Source: Spirochaetaceae bacterium (GTDB taxonomy: Bacteria > Spirochaetota > Spirochaetia > Treponematales > Breznakiellaceae). From it: DNA of 42,081 nucleotides. The DNA lies in NCBI GenBank assembly GCA_031283025.1, contig JAITCP010000180.1:1-42081 (forward strand), read 5' to 3'. Below, piece by piece: positions 18,101-27,206 of this stretch; position 1 is the stretch's first letter; each line of letters begins with the position of its first letter. The translations under genes were made by a program, and so were the position numbers. The notes beneath the pieces are model-generated. The model made no database searches. It saw nothing but the letters and a program-made list of their open reading frames with translations, and had not been told where the DNA came from.

Positions 18101-20999
18101 GGGTAAACTGATAATCAGGATCGGCGGTATTGGCGGTAACAGGAAGGGTGCGTACAAAATACCCGCCCGATTGTATACTATTGCCGTCGTGTCCGGCAGT
18201 TGTTGTTAAACGCAGTTCTTCATACCGGCTCCCTGGTTGTCCGGCAGTTTCCCGGTCTCCGCTGTACCATGTAAACGGATAATTAGCGGCAGTAAATAAT
18301 GGCGGCTCATTTTGCAGGCCGGTAACATTAAGAGAGGTTGTATTATGGTTAGCGCCTATCGTATACACAAAGTATTGGCGGCTGTTTTGAGCCGTCTGTC
18401 CTGATTTGTATTCAGCTACGGCAGGAGCGCCTCCCTCTGTGTTAAGGAGCAGGAAGGGAGTACCCCCGTATCTTAACCTGACCGGTTTGCTGAATTCCAG
18501 GAAAATTTCTACCGTATCTCCGCTTTTATACGTACCGTCTTCTTTTTCACTGGAAATACGCATAAGCCGTATTTGGTCGGTTCTTATTAACCATGAACTG
18601 CCTATTTCCGCTTCGTTTCCGCCTATATCCTTGGCCTTTACGCTGATAACCAGGGTATCCTTGAGCTTGTCCGCCGGTAGCTGCCCGGAACCGTCGCCCA
18701 CCGTGGCTGTTATTGTCCATGTTCCTGTATCTTCGCGTCCCGGATTCTGCGTCAGCGTCAAATCTTCCGGCGGCAGTTTTATATTGTTTACGGTAACTTC
18801 AAAGTTGGATTTAAAGTACGTATTTATATCCAAATATTTTACGGAATCTTCCTCCCCTGTTCCCTCAATAGTTATGGTTTCGCCGCCTTCAAACGGCTCG
18901 ACTACCGTATATTGACCCGGTATACAGGTTACAGTCGGAGCGCCTGCTTTTGTTATTACCGCTTTGCTAATGGTAATTTTAGGAGCTAAGGTATCGCCCT
19001 GCGGCGCGTAGGTAATAATGGTCGTCTTTCCATCCGGATTTTCCGCCCTGAACAGGAATACCTGGCTTCGTAAGGGTTGTTTGTCCGCGCCTATATTCAG
19101 ATCATCAAGATTGATTACCTGTGAATAGGTAAAAACATGGCGGTTTGTCTCATTGTCTATATGGTCTTCGACAGGGGCAAGCTTCCATAGCCTGTTAGGA
19201 GAGTTTGGGTCATAATATGATTCTGTGATTGAGGGGCCGCCGGGACTTATTGAGGGCGACAGTATATCCAGCCATCCTTTGTAGTCCTTTTCGCGGAAAT
19301 AGGAAAGCTGGCTCATTGCCGCATAACCTTCAGATTCCGGGTTAATCCACACCAAGCACAGGGACTTTATTTCCGTAGCATCGCTTACCAAGCCGGTAAT
19401 GGTAATGGTATTGGGAGTACCGGGCGTACCATCCGGCCTCTTGCCTATAGCCTTAAAAAGCGGGTCGGAAGCGGGGGGCTGCGGCGGCTCGGGAAAATCC
19501 GGGAACGTAATATCCTGTACCCTGAACAGCATGGTATATGGTTCGCTTGGTTTATCCTGCGTGCTAAACGCCTGCACCTTAATAAGATAATACCCGGTTA
19601 TGGGGGGAACCTTAAATTCCCAGGGGAAAATGGTGGGGTACATTCCGGTGGGATAGGGGGTGTTTGATGCTGTTTTATCTTGATAGCTGTCTCCCGGAGA
19701 TGTTTCGGTGGTGCCAAGTACATTACCTGCTATGGGCAAACTCCACAGGCTGTACTTTACCTCTTTTACCCCATGCGCCTGGTACGCTGTAGCTTTTATG
19801 TTCCTGCCAGGATACACCATAAATACTTCCGGGTCTATACTGCCGGAAGTTTCAGCGCCAACCGGTTTGCCGTAATAATTGTAGGGCGTGCCGTCAGCAT
19901 TAACGCCTGTTGGCGGCCTTATGTCACCGGTAAATTGAATCCACGGGTCATTGGCCCTTGGCCAATAAATAAAATAGCCGATGGTTTTTTCCTGATTGGC
20001 GTTTCCCGCCGCGTCATTACAAACGGCAACCAGCTTGATCGTTGTTTTTTCCGTAACGGGGTTTACTATTTGTCCGCCGTTATATGTGCCGGGAGCGCTG
20101 TCAAGATCGGGAACCCTTACCGAGCCATTAGGCTTAATAAAGTCCCCAGGATTCACAACAGGCGGAATGGGCGGCAGGTTTTCATGATACTGGTATATAA
20201 CAGTTTCATCGGGAAGGGGAGTGGCGGGATCATCGTCAATTTCTTCATCGAAAGAATAAAAACGCAAGTCGATGGACCAAATGTCATTAAAATCGTCTAT
20301 CTGCCACTTAAGATCAAATTCCTGGGTAAGGAATCTGCCTAAATAGGCGGGGTCTTTCCAGTCATCATCCGTATCATCCCATGCATGGTATTGATCTAAA
20401 GGTGCCAGTTCATACGCCGGCTTTTTTGTACCGCTCACGTAACCGTCCCGGTAAAGATAGGGAGTTGATATATCCACCTTGGGCGGATCAAGGTCTATAA
20501 TAAGGATAACAGCCTTATAGGAATTATCATCGGAATTTCCGGCTTTATCCCAGCTTTGAACGCTAAACGTATATTCGCCGTCGCTGGTAGGCTCGCCTTC
20601 TATAGCCATGTTAATGGGAATTTTCCACTCGGCGGCTTTTTCGTTACCATCCCATACCGGCAGTTCATCGTCATAGCCCTCATACGGGTTCCATGTTGCC
20701 CCGAAATTTTCGGAAACTTCCCACGCGTCTTTACTCCAACGCCACTGGCGTTTAAATTCCTCTTCGCTCGTACCGGCTTTTATAACTATCCTGTCTACGC
20801 CGGTAAAATCCGAAACATCGCCTTCAATGGCAAATTTATGCGGAAGAGACTTGCGTTGCGATGGCGCTGTAATGTTAAGAACCGGGCCGTAAATATCCAG
20901 CTTGGAGCCTAAAGCAACCGGGTTGCCGCAGGAAAAGAACGATGCCGCAAGGGCGCAAAGGCTTATAAAAACCGTACTTATCGTTATCTTTGTTTTCAT
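15183..20999 (-). CDS. Giant surface lipoprotein with Ig-like repeats
   Basis: Lipobox AASFFSCGNP; start MKTKIT with AGGAGGAAAAGC upstream; repeated ISSE..G.Y..G..I.I.L.F...V blocks and 'DKAGNVS' Ig-like blocks. Confidence 0.85.
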   Translation of the reverse strand: MKTKITISTVFISLCALAASFFSCGNPVALGSKLDIYGPVLNITAPSQRKSLPHKFAIEGDVSDFTGVDRIVIKAGTSEEEFKRQWRWSKDAWEVSENFGATWNPYEGYDDELPVWDGNEKAAEWKIPINMAIEGEPTSDGEYTFSVQSWDKAGNSDDNSYKAVILIIDLDPPKVDISTPYLYRDGYVSGTKKPAYELAPLDQYHAWDDTDDDWKDPAYLGRFLTQEFDLKWQIDDFNDIWSIDLRFYSFDEEIDDDPATPLPDETVIYQYHENLPPIPPVVNPGDFIKPNGSVRVPDLDSAPGTYNGGQIVNPVTEKTTIKLVAVCNDAAGNANQEKTIGYFIYWPRANDPWIQFTGDIRPPTGVNADGTPYNYYGKPVGAETSGSIDPEVFMVYPGRNIKATAYQAHGVKEVKYSLWSLPIAGNVLGTTETSPGDSYQDKTASNTPYPTGMYPTIFPWEFKVPPITGYYLIKVQAFSTQDKPSEPYTMLFRVQDITFPDFPEPPQPPASDPLFKAIGKRPDGTPGTPNTITITGLVSDATEIKSLCLVWINPESEGYAAMSQLSYFREKDYKGWLDILSPSISPGGPSITESYYDPNSPNRLWKLAPVEDHIDNETNRHVFTYSQVINLDDLNIGADKQPLRSQVFLFRAENPDGKTTIITYAPQGDTLAPKITISKAVITKAGAPTVTCIPGQYTVVEPFEGGETITIEGTGEEDSVKYLDINTYFKSNFEVTVNNIKLPPEDLTLTQNPGREDTGTWTITATVGDGSGQLPADKLKDTLVISVKAKDIGGNEAEIGSSWLIRTDQIRLMRISSEKEDGTYKSGDTVEIFLEFSKPVRLRYGGTPFLLLNTEGGAPAVAEYKSGQTAQNSRQYFVYTIGANHNTTSLNVTGLQNEPPLFTAANYPFTWYSGDRETAGQPGSRYEELRLTTTAGHDGNSIQSGGYFVRTLPVTANTADPDYQFTLAAGKHIQIDNAAPTVSGITSNTAAGYYNAGDIYMTVTFDKEVKITGTPALTLSVNNGASNGTTSTAADDVRVSGNKITFKYTIRKTSSGDTTNGAAVTVTTFSGTITDLVGNALAANAISDVYTGSKTLSNVIIETRLPSAPTVRVLTANNVNNVISQSVSGNTVTGESAAAVKNLTNVYNDNLWLAIQGNTTGDGTSQYKVDSLEYSINGGTSWVPFGNTANTPVQLTQSGTYNIIARQKDKAGNVSVQTSAVNFTWDPGPLISRISSESANGEYTHVTGRNEIKLTLNFRKALRIATTTTPQLTINAQRGGNNINVTIPTASIPGGDVNSLTFTYTVQNNDSRELPTYLDITALSGITAWDGNAVGNGVNVSSLIVLPAGTPKLDSTKQFTVATGNLTRNMIVFIEDNQGGTGWNTETNSNFHGIRTDDGSYWTTLEVPFNHAINKGSGNIIITQQSGTNYRLPAVMTESQYNRLKSNTNTSGVIDTYYVKGTNGYINGQGSDTSNKYVLNYQYDPNSSVTANNIGFTGNEFIPAGVFTNFRSAETITINVNASAVTIDGNTLKIRLTGSTAPQVPGATYTVTLPSGLVTDSMGNNSGAENVDVNLRGVAKPFVRIRKTQDTITTATAGNAQPRLVATQPFLSYARMDCRTPGSAITYTANEGRTTVSGNAPGTTGDNNNWRYNVSSPNTTNTNNNNAETNGKNNNNDPNATRPANATTTSYTNSNQITLGSNANGNTPDINDVQGYQWWVLARAVVGTTYSAETEEMAYRTVISYSIRGGNAPYNSTGAITANTGRSIFANGDQAWIRGGDAVSSSSIPGFPFTWEDNWNDLTNKRAGIRLMTLVTDNNMTVSLNHSTWRFVTWDMNATAYIDFIRGRDLTETDFAASSANEAWQYGPKRMAYQTDGWTSFKPFYPIYPGKHRWCDMGYQNGSATAGQPHNAMNFSGTLMARPNLTASYSRWPGINQP

Positions 21000-21009
21000 G
21001 CTTTTCCTC

Positions 21010-24000
21010 CTACCAGTTGGTTCCATTACCGCAACTTATATTGTAACCATAGGTTAAGTCGCCGTAACCTATCATAAGGTAGTTATTTACCTCGCCAGGA
21101 GTCTGGTGGGTTCCGTTGTTATTGCCGCCGTTGCCTACTCCTGAGTCGGCGTTCGTACCGGTTGCCCTGCTTCTGCCGCCCCAGGTTAAGAAATACCATT
21201 CGCAGACAATTTCCGTGCTGACCCAATAAAACCGTTGATAGGGTCCAGCGTCATCATTGTCGTTATAAAATACCTTGTTATAACGGTTATCTCCCGTTTC
21301 CTCGGCATCCCGTACCGGAAAACCGGCGATAGAGGGCATTCCATTTTTAATGTTGGAGCCTTGTACGGCAAAGTATCTGCCCCGGTTAGTACCATAGTTT
21401 AATGCAATAACCGTTCTATAGACTCCTTCGTATCCTTTGGCGTTTGCGCCGTTAAGGATGGCAGTCCCGACAATATAGCTCTTGCTGGCTTCCAGGCTGT
21501 TAAACGTAAGGACGCTTTGCCCGCCCGACAGTATCGCGCCGCTTAACCCGGTTCCGTCCAGTTGGGCTTTTGTTAAATCCCTATTGTACGATCTAAACAT
21601 TCGTAAAGTCCCCACGGACGTGCGCGATTCGGGCGTGCTGTTTTTGGTAATAACCGTATAGGTTTGATCAGCGTTATTTCTTGACCTGCGGATAAGGTTA
21701 GATAATACCCATTCGCCGGGAGTATTGCCTGCCGCTTGATTCCATGTCATTGGGGTTATTTGCAATGTCGTGCCGGTGTTTGAGTCCGCGACACTGCCCG
21801 CCCATGCGGCGGTAACTCCGCCCCCGTTGGAATCAGCGCCTTGGTAATATTGGGCTGTTACTGCCGCGTTGGGGCTTTCGCTTTCTACGCGGTAATGTAC
21901 GGTATCAAAGTCTTTAATACCCCAGCCGTTATCACCCGCAACTCCGTTTACAGCAAAATTACTCGTAGCGGCGCTCCAGTCTGCCGAATTTGGCGGCGGG
22001 TTATAGGGCTTGGTATTATTGCCGTCCCATGTGGCGGTAGTGTTAGTGAGGGTCCATTTTGCTTCCCAGTATTCGTTTTTCGCGTCATAACTTCTGCGGT
22101 TTACCCGTATTACGGGCGCTTGTACGCCGGGGCTTGTAAAATAGTACGTGGTATTATCAGAAGCAGGCGCGTTATTCCCCGCCATATCGGTAAAGGCTCC
22201 GGCGGGATAATATACGTCCCATTCCAGGCCCTTAAGCAAGGGCTCGCTCAAGGGAATGGTTACCTGCGTATTGTTAGTTCCGCCTACAGTGGTATTAACA
22301 ACGTCAATTTCCTGCCAGCGCCATTTTGCCCTGGTAAGGGCGGCGCGTATATTGTTTACGGCGGTAACATTCTGCGTAATGCCATACTGGTAATCCAGCA
22401 CCCATTTAGTCGCCGTATCGGGAATCATGGCGGTATGGGCTCCGGTGCCTCCAAGGTTTGGAGAGTTGGCGCTGGCGGCGGCGTTGTTCGTAATGGTACC
22501 ACTATAATTCCCCGTATAACCGTATCCCTCAACCAGACCGTGAGTCATTTTTATGTATGGGCCGGCGTTCTGCCCCGTTCTGGCGTTTAGGGTAAGGTCG
22601 CTCATGCTTGAGCCTTGCGCCAGGTAGCCGCGTTCAACGCTGCCGGCTGGCAAAGCGTTATAAATATCGTAGAAGCTGGAAATATAGGTCCTGTTTACCC
22701 CGGAAGCAGAATACCTGTTTCCGTCTGTTCCAAGATAATACCCTGAGTCTTCCAGCACGGGCGGGATGGCGTAATTGCCCCGCGGCCTTATCGTTATGGT
22801 TCCGCCGCCCTTCATTACCGGTTCCCTAAAGGTAAGCATTATTGACGAAACGGCGGGGTCCGTGGCGGCGGGGGCGGTATTGTGCTGCGGAGTTCTTGCG
22901 GTAACGGAAGGGGCAATGGCATCTACTATTATGCCGGCAGCCAGGTTGGGGCAGTTACTAACGGAAATATTACCGGCCGTACCGCTATTCCATGCCGCTG
23001 TCCCGCTCGGGCCTAAACTGCCAAAGAGGTCCGTAAGGCCGTTCAAATTTACGGCGGATATGTACAGGCCGTCCCGCATTTCCTTATTGGTAATGTTCTG
23101 CCAGTTAAACGTAACGGTAGTAACGTTTGTATTGGCGGCGGTATTCGTTGGAAGGGTGATATACGTTGCTTCATCTGCCGAAGCGGCGGCCCTGTTTCTA
23201 AGCGTTATGGTTACGTTTGCGGCGTTAGTTACCCTGACCGTATCGGCAAAATTCAAGTTAAACGTTAAGGTTGACCCCGCCCGGTAAGAGCCGTTTGCCT
23301 GCGCCGCTCCAACCGAAACAAGGTTCGGGAAAGTGCTGTTTAACTGTATTACCTGACTGCGCGCAGTGCCTTCGTTTCCCGCCCTGTCTTTATAACGGGC
23401 CCTCAAGTTGGACGTGCCGCTGGCAGTGATGAGAACCGGATCTGTATAGGGGATCCATGTCCCGCCGCCGTTGATTGAATATTCTATGCTGTTTTCCCAA
23501 TTGCCGCCACCCTCAGGCGCGGGCGTTCCGTTCCATGAAAAAGCTGAAGCGTTTATCGTCAGCGTAGGGTTCGTATTGAAAAGGATCGGGGTATTTGGAT
23601 TAACCCCAAGGGTGGAGCTGCCTATGGTTCCTGTGGGTGGATCAGAGATGCTTTTCTTAATAAAGAAACGGGTACTGCCCAGTTCAAAGCTGGTTACCGT
23701 AGTTAAGTCAACGGTATTATCCACATTGTCCAAAATTGTTCCCCCATCCGTCCCCGTATACAGGCTTACATTAACCAGTTCCCCGTCTACAGGACAACTG
23801 GTAGCGTTTATTGGAAGGCTAAAAACAAGCGCGTTCTGTCCGTTTGGCCGCGAATAGGTAAACGCGGTACTATAAGGCCCGCCTAGGTTACTGTTCCCTT
23901 GCCTTATTTGGTACTGGAGGCGCGGAACCGTATCGGATGCCCTTATCTGTTTATCCGCAGTAAGGGTAAAGTTGATCGTTTCTCCTGTTTTTACGTAGAA

Positions 24001-27000
24001 CTGGTTAGGTGAATAGGCGGCTTTTCCGTTTGCATCCGCGCTAATGACGGTAATTTTGGGACGCGTACCGTCCAGTCCAATATCCTTCTTTTTTTGCAAG
24101 GTATAATCGTCCGTTGTCCAGTTAGGCATGGTTACCGACTCGCTTTTGCCTCCGGGGATAAAAGCCTGGCTGTTTCGTATATTGTCCATTATTGTTGTTT
24201 CAGGATACGTTACGGGGAGCGTAATGGGCACATTCCCTCCGACTCTTCCCCCGTACCAGGAGGAGGGAGGGGGGCCGCCGGGAGGATAACCGCTAATATC
24301 CTCATACATTGTTTCCAATAAGCCGCCAAATCCTTCCTCAACGACAAATTCAAAATCAAGGGACAATGCGGGATTGGCCTTAGTGGGCGGCGAGTTACAA
24401 ATGATAGACCTATACTGAGGGGTTCCATTAAAAAGATAGCGCACATTAATCTGTGGGTATCCGTTGGGTACGTATATCTGGCCGGAAAAATTGGCTTTAA
24501 GGGTTATCTTTTCGCCTATGCCATAGGTACCCGATTGGCTGGTTGTGGTTATATTTTCCAGCCGCGCCGCGTTGGTAACCGCAATGGTACGCTGTACCAT
24601 TGCTACATTGCCAAGCATATCCTCCGCCTCAAACAGGAAGGTTCTTTGGGCTATATCCGGAAAATACTCACAAAAACTAAAGGCCTCATCCGCCCCGTTA
24701 TAGCCGCTTCCCACTGCCGGTGCCAAATCCTTGTCGGACAAGGTTATGTCCTTCATGCTTATGCTCTTAACGGCAATGTCGCCGCCTTTTGACGCGGTAA
24801 TCCAGTATTTCACTATGGTTTCCCGCGGGTACATTGAGAACGGAGTGGAAAGATCGCCTGCGGCGCTTTTGGCTTTTATTGCATTGTAAACATTAGAATC
24901 CGAATTATACGCGTTAAGGGCGGCATAATATGCCGGGGTAAACCCGCCCGTCGCGTCGTCGGGATACCCCACATCATTCGGATTGGGAAGTTTCTTGCCG
25001 CCAACCTCCGGCATAACATCAATTTTGTGGGTAAGATCCGATACAGTAAGATTTGGGGGAGTTTTCATTCCCAACAGGCGGAGCTGCCGGAAAACGTCGT
25101 GCCCCATATTGTCCTGGGCGTAAAAGATAAAGAGCTTTGTTTCGTTTTCAAGATCGCCGTTATAGGTAAAATTTTTGTAACTGCTCTTTATGTCGTCCGG
25201 CACGTCCATAACGTTGAATGTTTTTTCAAATTTCTGGTTTCTGTACACAGTAGTCGAAATTACCTCTATATCACCGGGAAACGTGTCGGCATTTGGGTCA
25301 AATTTCCCCTCTGCAAAGCCCGATCCGGGGCCGCCGCTTTCTTGGAACTCCCAGTGTTGTACGCCCGCCAGGGCGGCGTCAAAGCTGGCAGGATAGCTGC
25401 TTGCTTTTAGGGCGTTTTGCACCCTGGTAATATAATTGTCGGCCCCATCCGGCATTCTAAAGGGAATCCACGCCATGCGGAATACTTTAACGCCGTTCTG
25501 GCCTGTCTGGTTTTCCCTTAGGGTGTAACCCTTAATGGTAAAAGATGCGCCGTCTGCAAGCGATGGGAAGGTGTTTTCTTCCGGACAGCCGTTTTCTTTA
25601 TCAAAAACAATCAGCGGCGCGTTCTCGTCTACAATTTTTACTTTCCAGACTTTGTAAGTCCAAACGTTTTTATTCGTGCGATTCGGGCCTTCTCCCGTGT
25701 GGGGAGAAAGTTTATTGTCGGCGGCCATGGTAAACAGCACATAATCGCCGTAATCACCTTCTTTATTTCCCGTTTGAACATACACAAGTTTTTCATCAAT
25801 GCTATTGTCTATAAGCTGCTTAATTTCCATGTCTTTTTGGTCACTCGGCGTTAATTCATATTTATCATACTGCCAGTTATATAACCTGCGCTCCGCCGTA
25901 TCGTTAATAACAAGGGAATCCATTCCGGTTCCGGTAAGCCGCTGTTTTAGCCATGCAACTTTTGCGTTATCATTCGCGCCTTGAATTTTTATGCCGCCTG
26001 AGTATACATCCTTTTGTCCGTTCCACTGTTCCTGGGTAAAAAGGCCCGCATAGGCCCAAAGAAGACTGTCATCGTCATAGAAATCAACCGGAAGCGGAGT
26101 ACCGCGCGATATGGTGTTTTCTGTACCGGAATCCTCAATGTCTTGCAATACTGTTAATCTTATGGCAGGATCAAGAACGCCTTTAGGATCATCCGACAGC
26201 GCCCACATACATATATAACCCTCGTCTTCCTCGACAATCTCGGTTATATTTTTGCTTTTATCAATAGCTTCAACAACAATACGGTAATAATAACGCTCGC
26301 CGTTATCATAATAATTGGTTCTATACGCGGCGCCCCATTTTGCAGCGCCGGCTTCTATTATTTCCTCTTCCTTTACTAACCAGCGGGGAAAATAATACGT
26401 ACGGTCATCGACTATATCTTCTTCCTCCAGTACTTTCAAACAAAAATCTATATCTTTTTTATAATCGTAAATTTTTAACTTTACACTTTCAATTCTGGTT
26501 TCTTCATCATTAAGCATGGCGTCCACATAGAACCAGCCGTTTTGGTAACGGTATAAATTGTCCTTTTTTTCTCCTTTGGGGTCAAGTGTTTCCAGTTCCT
26601 TTAAGTCCGGATACGGTTCAAGACGGCTCGGCCTGGTATCTGTACGCTGAATAGATATATTTTCAACTATGGGCGGCCTAATATCAATAATCAGGGTAAC
26701 AAAGGCAATGGAGTCCGCGCCGCAGTTTCCTATATTGTCGTAGGCGGAAATCTGAGCCATAATTTTTTCACCGTTTCGGCTTTCATCAAACATCAGCTCA
26801 ATTTCCCAGCGATCTCCGTTTATGACTGCCGTTAGAAGTTCTTCACCGGTTACGGAATCGGTCATTACAACCTTGCTAACCCCGACATTATCTTTAACAG
26901 TTCCGGTAAGTTTTTCGCCGTTCCGTACATAGAGGGGGTTTTGAACCTTGTCCATGGTAAGTACGGGGGGCTCCCAGTCTATTTGCCTTCCAAAGCCCAG

Positions 27001-27135
27001 AGGCGAGCCGCAGGTACTTAAAACGACGGTACAAACGCTTATAACGGCAAAAAGAATAATTAACGGAGGCTTTTCCAAAACTTCAGTTTTTGGAAAAGCT
27101 ACCTTAGATTTTAGGTTATTCTTAAAGAACGACAT
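21010..27135 (-). CDS. Giant surface lipoprotein with Ig-like repeats, paralogous to the downstream gene
   Basis: Signal and lipobox VISVCTVVLSTCGSPLGFGRQ after a 24-aa extension; Ig-like repeats; GGAGG SD before the start. Confidence 0.85.
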   Translation of the reverse strand: MSFFKNNLKSKVAFPKTEVLEKPPLIILFAVISVCTVVLSTCGSPLGFGRQIDWEPPVLTMDKVQNPLYVRNGEKLTGTVKDNVGVSKVVMTDSVTGEELLTAVINGDRWEIELMFDESRNGEKIMAQISAYDNIGNCGADSIAFVTLIIDIRPPIVENISIQRTDTRPSRLEPYPDLKELETLDPKGEKKDNLYRYQNGWFYVDAMLNDEETRIESVKLKIYDYKKDIDFCLKVLEEEDIVDDRTYYFPRWLVKEEEIIEAGAAKWGAAYRTNYYDNGERYYYRIVVEAIDKSKNITEIVEEDEGYICMWALSDDPKGVLDPAIRLTVLQDIEDSGTENTISRGTPLPVDFYDDDSLLWAYAGLFTQEQWNGQKDVYSGGIKIQGANDNAKVAWLKQRLTGTGMDSLVINDTAERRLYNWQYDKYELTPSDQKDMEIKQLIDNSIDEKLVYVQTGNKEGDYGDYVLFTMAADNKLSPHTGEGPNRTNKNVWTYKVWKVKIVDENAPLIVFDKENGCPEENTFPSLADGASFTIKGYTLRENQTGQNGVKVFRMAWIPFRMPDGADNYITRVQNALKASSYPASFDAALAGVQHWEFQESGGPGSGFAEGKFDPNADTFPGDIEVISTTVYRNQKFEKTFNVMDVPDDIKSSYKNFTYNGDLENETKLFIFYAQDNMGHDVFRQLRLLGMKTPPNLTVSDLTHKIDVMPEVGGKKLPNPNDVGYPDDATGGFTPAYYAALNAYNSDSNVYNAIKAKSAAGDLSTPFSMYPRETIVKYWITASKGGDIAVKSISMKDITLSDKDLAPAVGSGYNGADEAFSFCEYFPDIAQRTFLFEAEDMLGNVAMVQRTIAVTNAARLENITTTSQSGTYGIGEKITLKANFSGQIYVPNGYPQINVRYLFNGTPQYRSIICNSPPTKANPALSLDFEFVVEEGFGGLLETMYEDISGYPPGGPPPSSWYGGRVGGNVPITLPVTYPETTIMDNIRNSQAFIPGGKSESVTMPNWTTDDYTLQKKKDIGLDGTRPKITVISADANGKAAYSPNQFYVKTGETINFTLTADKQIRASDTVPRLQYQIRQGNSNLGGPYSTAFTYSRPNGQNALVFSLPINATSCPVDGELVNVSLYTGTDGGTILDNVDNTVDLTTVTSFELGSTRFFIKKSISDPPTGTIGSSTLGVNPNTPILFNTNPTLTINASAFSWNGTPAPEGGGNWENSIEYSINGGGTWIPYTDPVLITASGTSNLRARYKDRAGNEGTARSQVIQLNSTFPNLVSVGAAQANGSYRAGSTLTFNLNFADTVRVTNAANVTITLRNRAAASADEATYITLPTNTAANTNVTTVTFNWQNITNKEMRDGLYISAVNLNGLTDLFGSLGPSGTAAWNSGTAGNISVSNCPNLAAGIIVDAIAPSVTARTPQHNTAPAATDPAVSSIMLTFREPVMKGGGTITIRPRGNYAIPPVLEDSGYYLGTDGNRYSASGVNRTYISSFYDIYNALPAGSVERGYLAQGSSMSDLTLNARTGQNAGPYIKMTHGLVEGYGYTGNYSGTITNNAAASANSPNLGGTGAHTAMIPDTATKWVLDYQYGITQNVTAVNNIRAALTRAKWRWQEIDVVNTTVGGTNNTQVTIPLSEPLLKGLEWDVYYPAGAFTDMAGNNAPASDNTTYYFTSPGVQAPVIRVNRRSYDAKNEYWEAKWTLTNTTATWDGNNTKPYNPPPNSADWSAATSNFAVNGVAGDNGWGIKDFDTVHYRVESESPNAAVTAQYYQGADSNGGGVTAAWAGSVADSNTGTTLQITPMTWNQAAGNTPGEWVLSNLIRRSRNNADQTYTVITKNSTPESRTSVGTLRMFRSYNRDLTKAQLDGTGLSGAILSGGQSVLTFNSLEASKSYIVGTAILNGANAKGYEGVYRTVIALNYGTNRGRYFAVQGSNIKNGMPSIAGFPVRDAEETGDNRYNKVFYNDNDDAGPYQRFYWVSTEIVCEWYFLTWGGRSRATGTNADSGVGNGGNNNGTHQTPGEVNNYLMIGYGDLTYGYNISCGNGTNW
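27069..27099. repeat. Hairpin GCTTTTCCAAAACTTCAGTTTTTGGAAAAGC inside the coding start of the 2041-aa gene
   Basis: Near-perfect palindrome sharing the AAAACTTCAGTTTTT core with the 32.2-kb and 40.3-kb elements. Confidence 0.75.
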
Positions 27136-27173
27136 AACAACCTCCGCTTTGGCCTTTCAAAAAGCTGGTAACA

Positions 27174-27196
27174 TCTAAAAACCGCCTGTTTTTAGA
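27174..27196. repeat. Hairpin TCTAAAAAC-cgcct-GTTTTTAGA between giant genes
   Basis: 9-bp perfect arms, identical to the third stem of the 32.2-kb element. Confidence 0.75.
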
Positions 27197-27206
27197 AATT
27201 TCCCAT

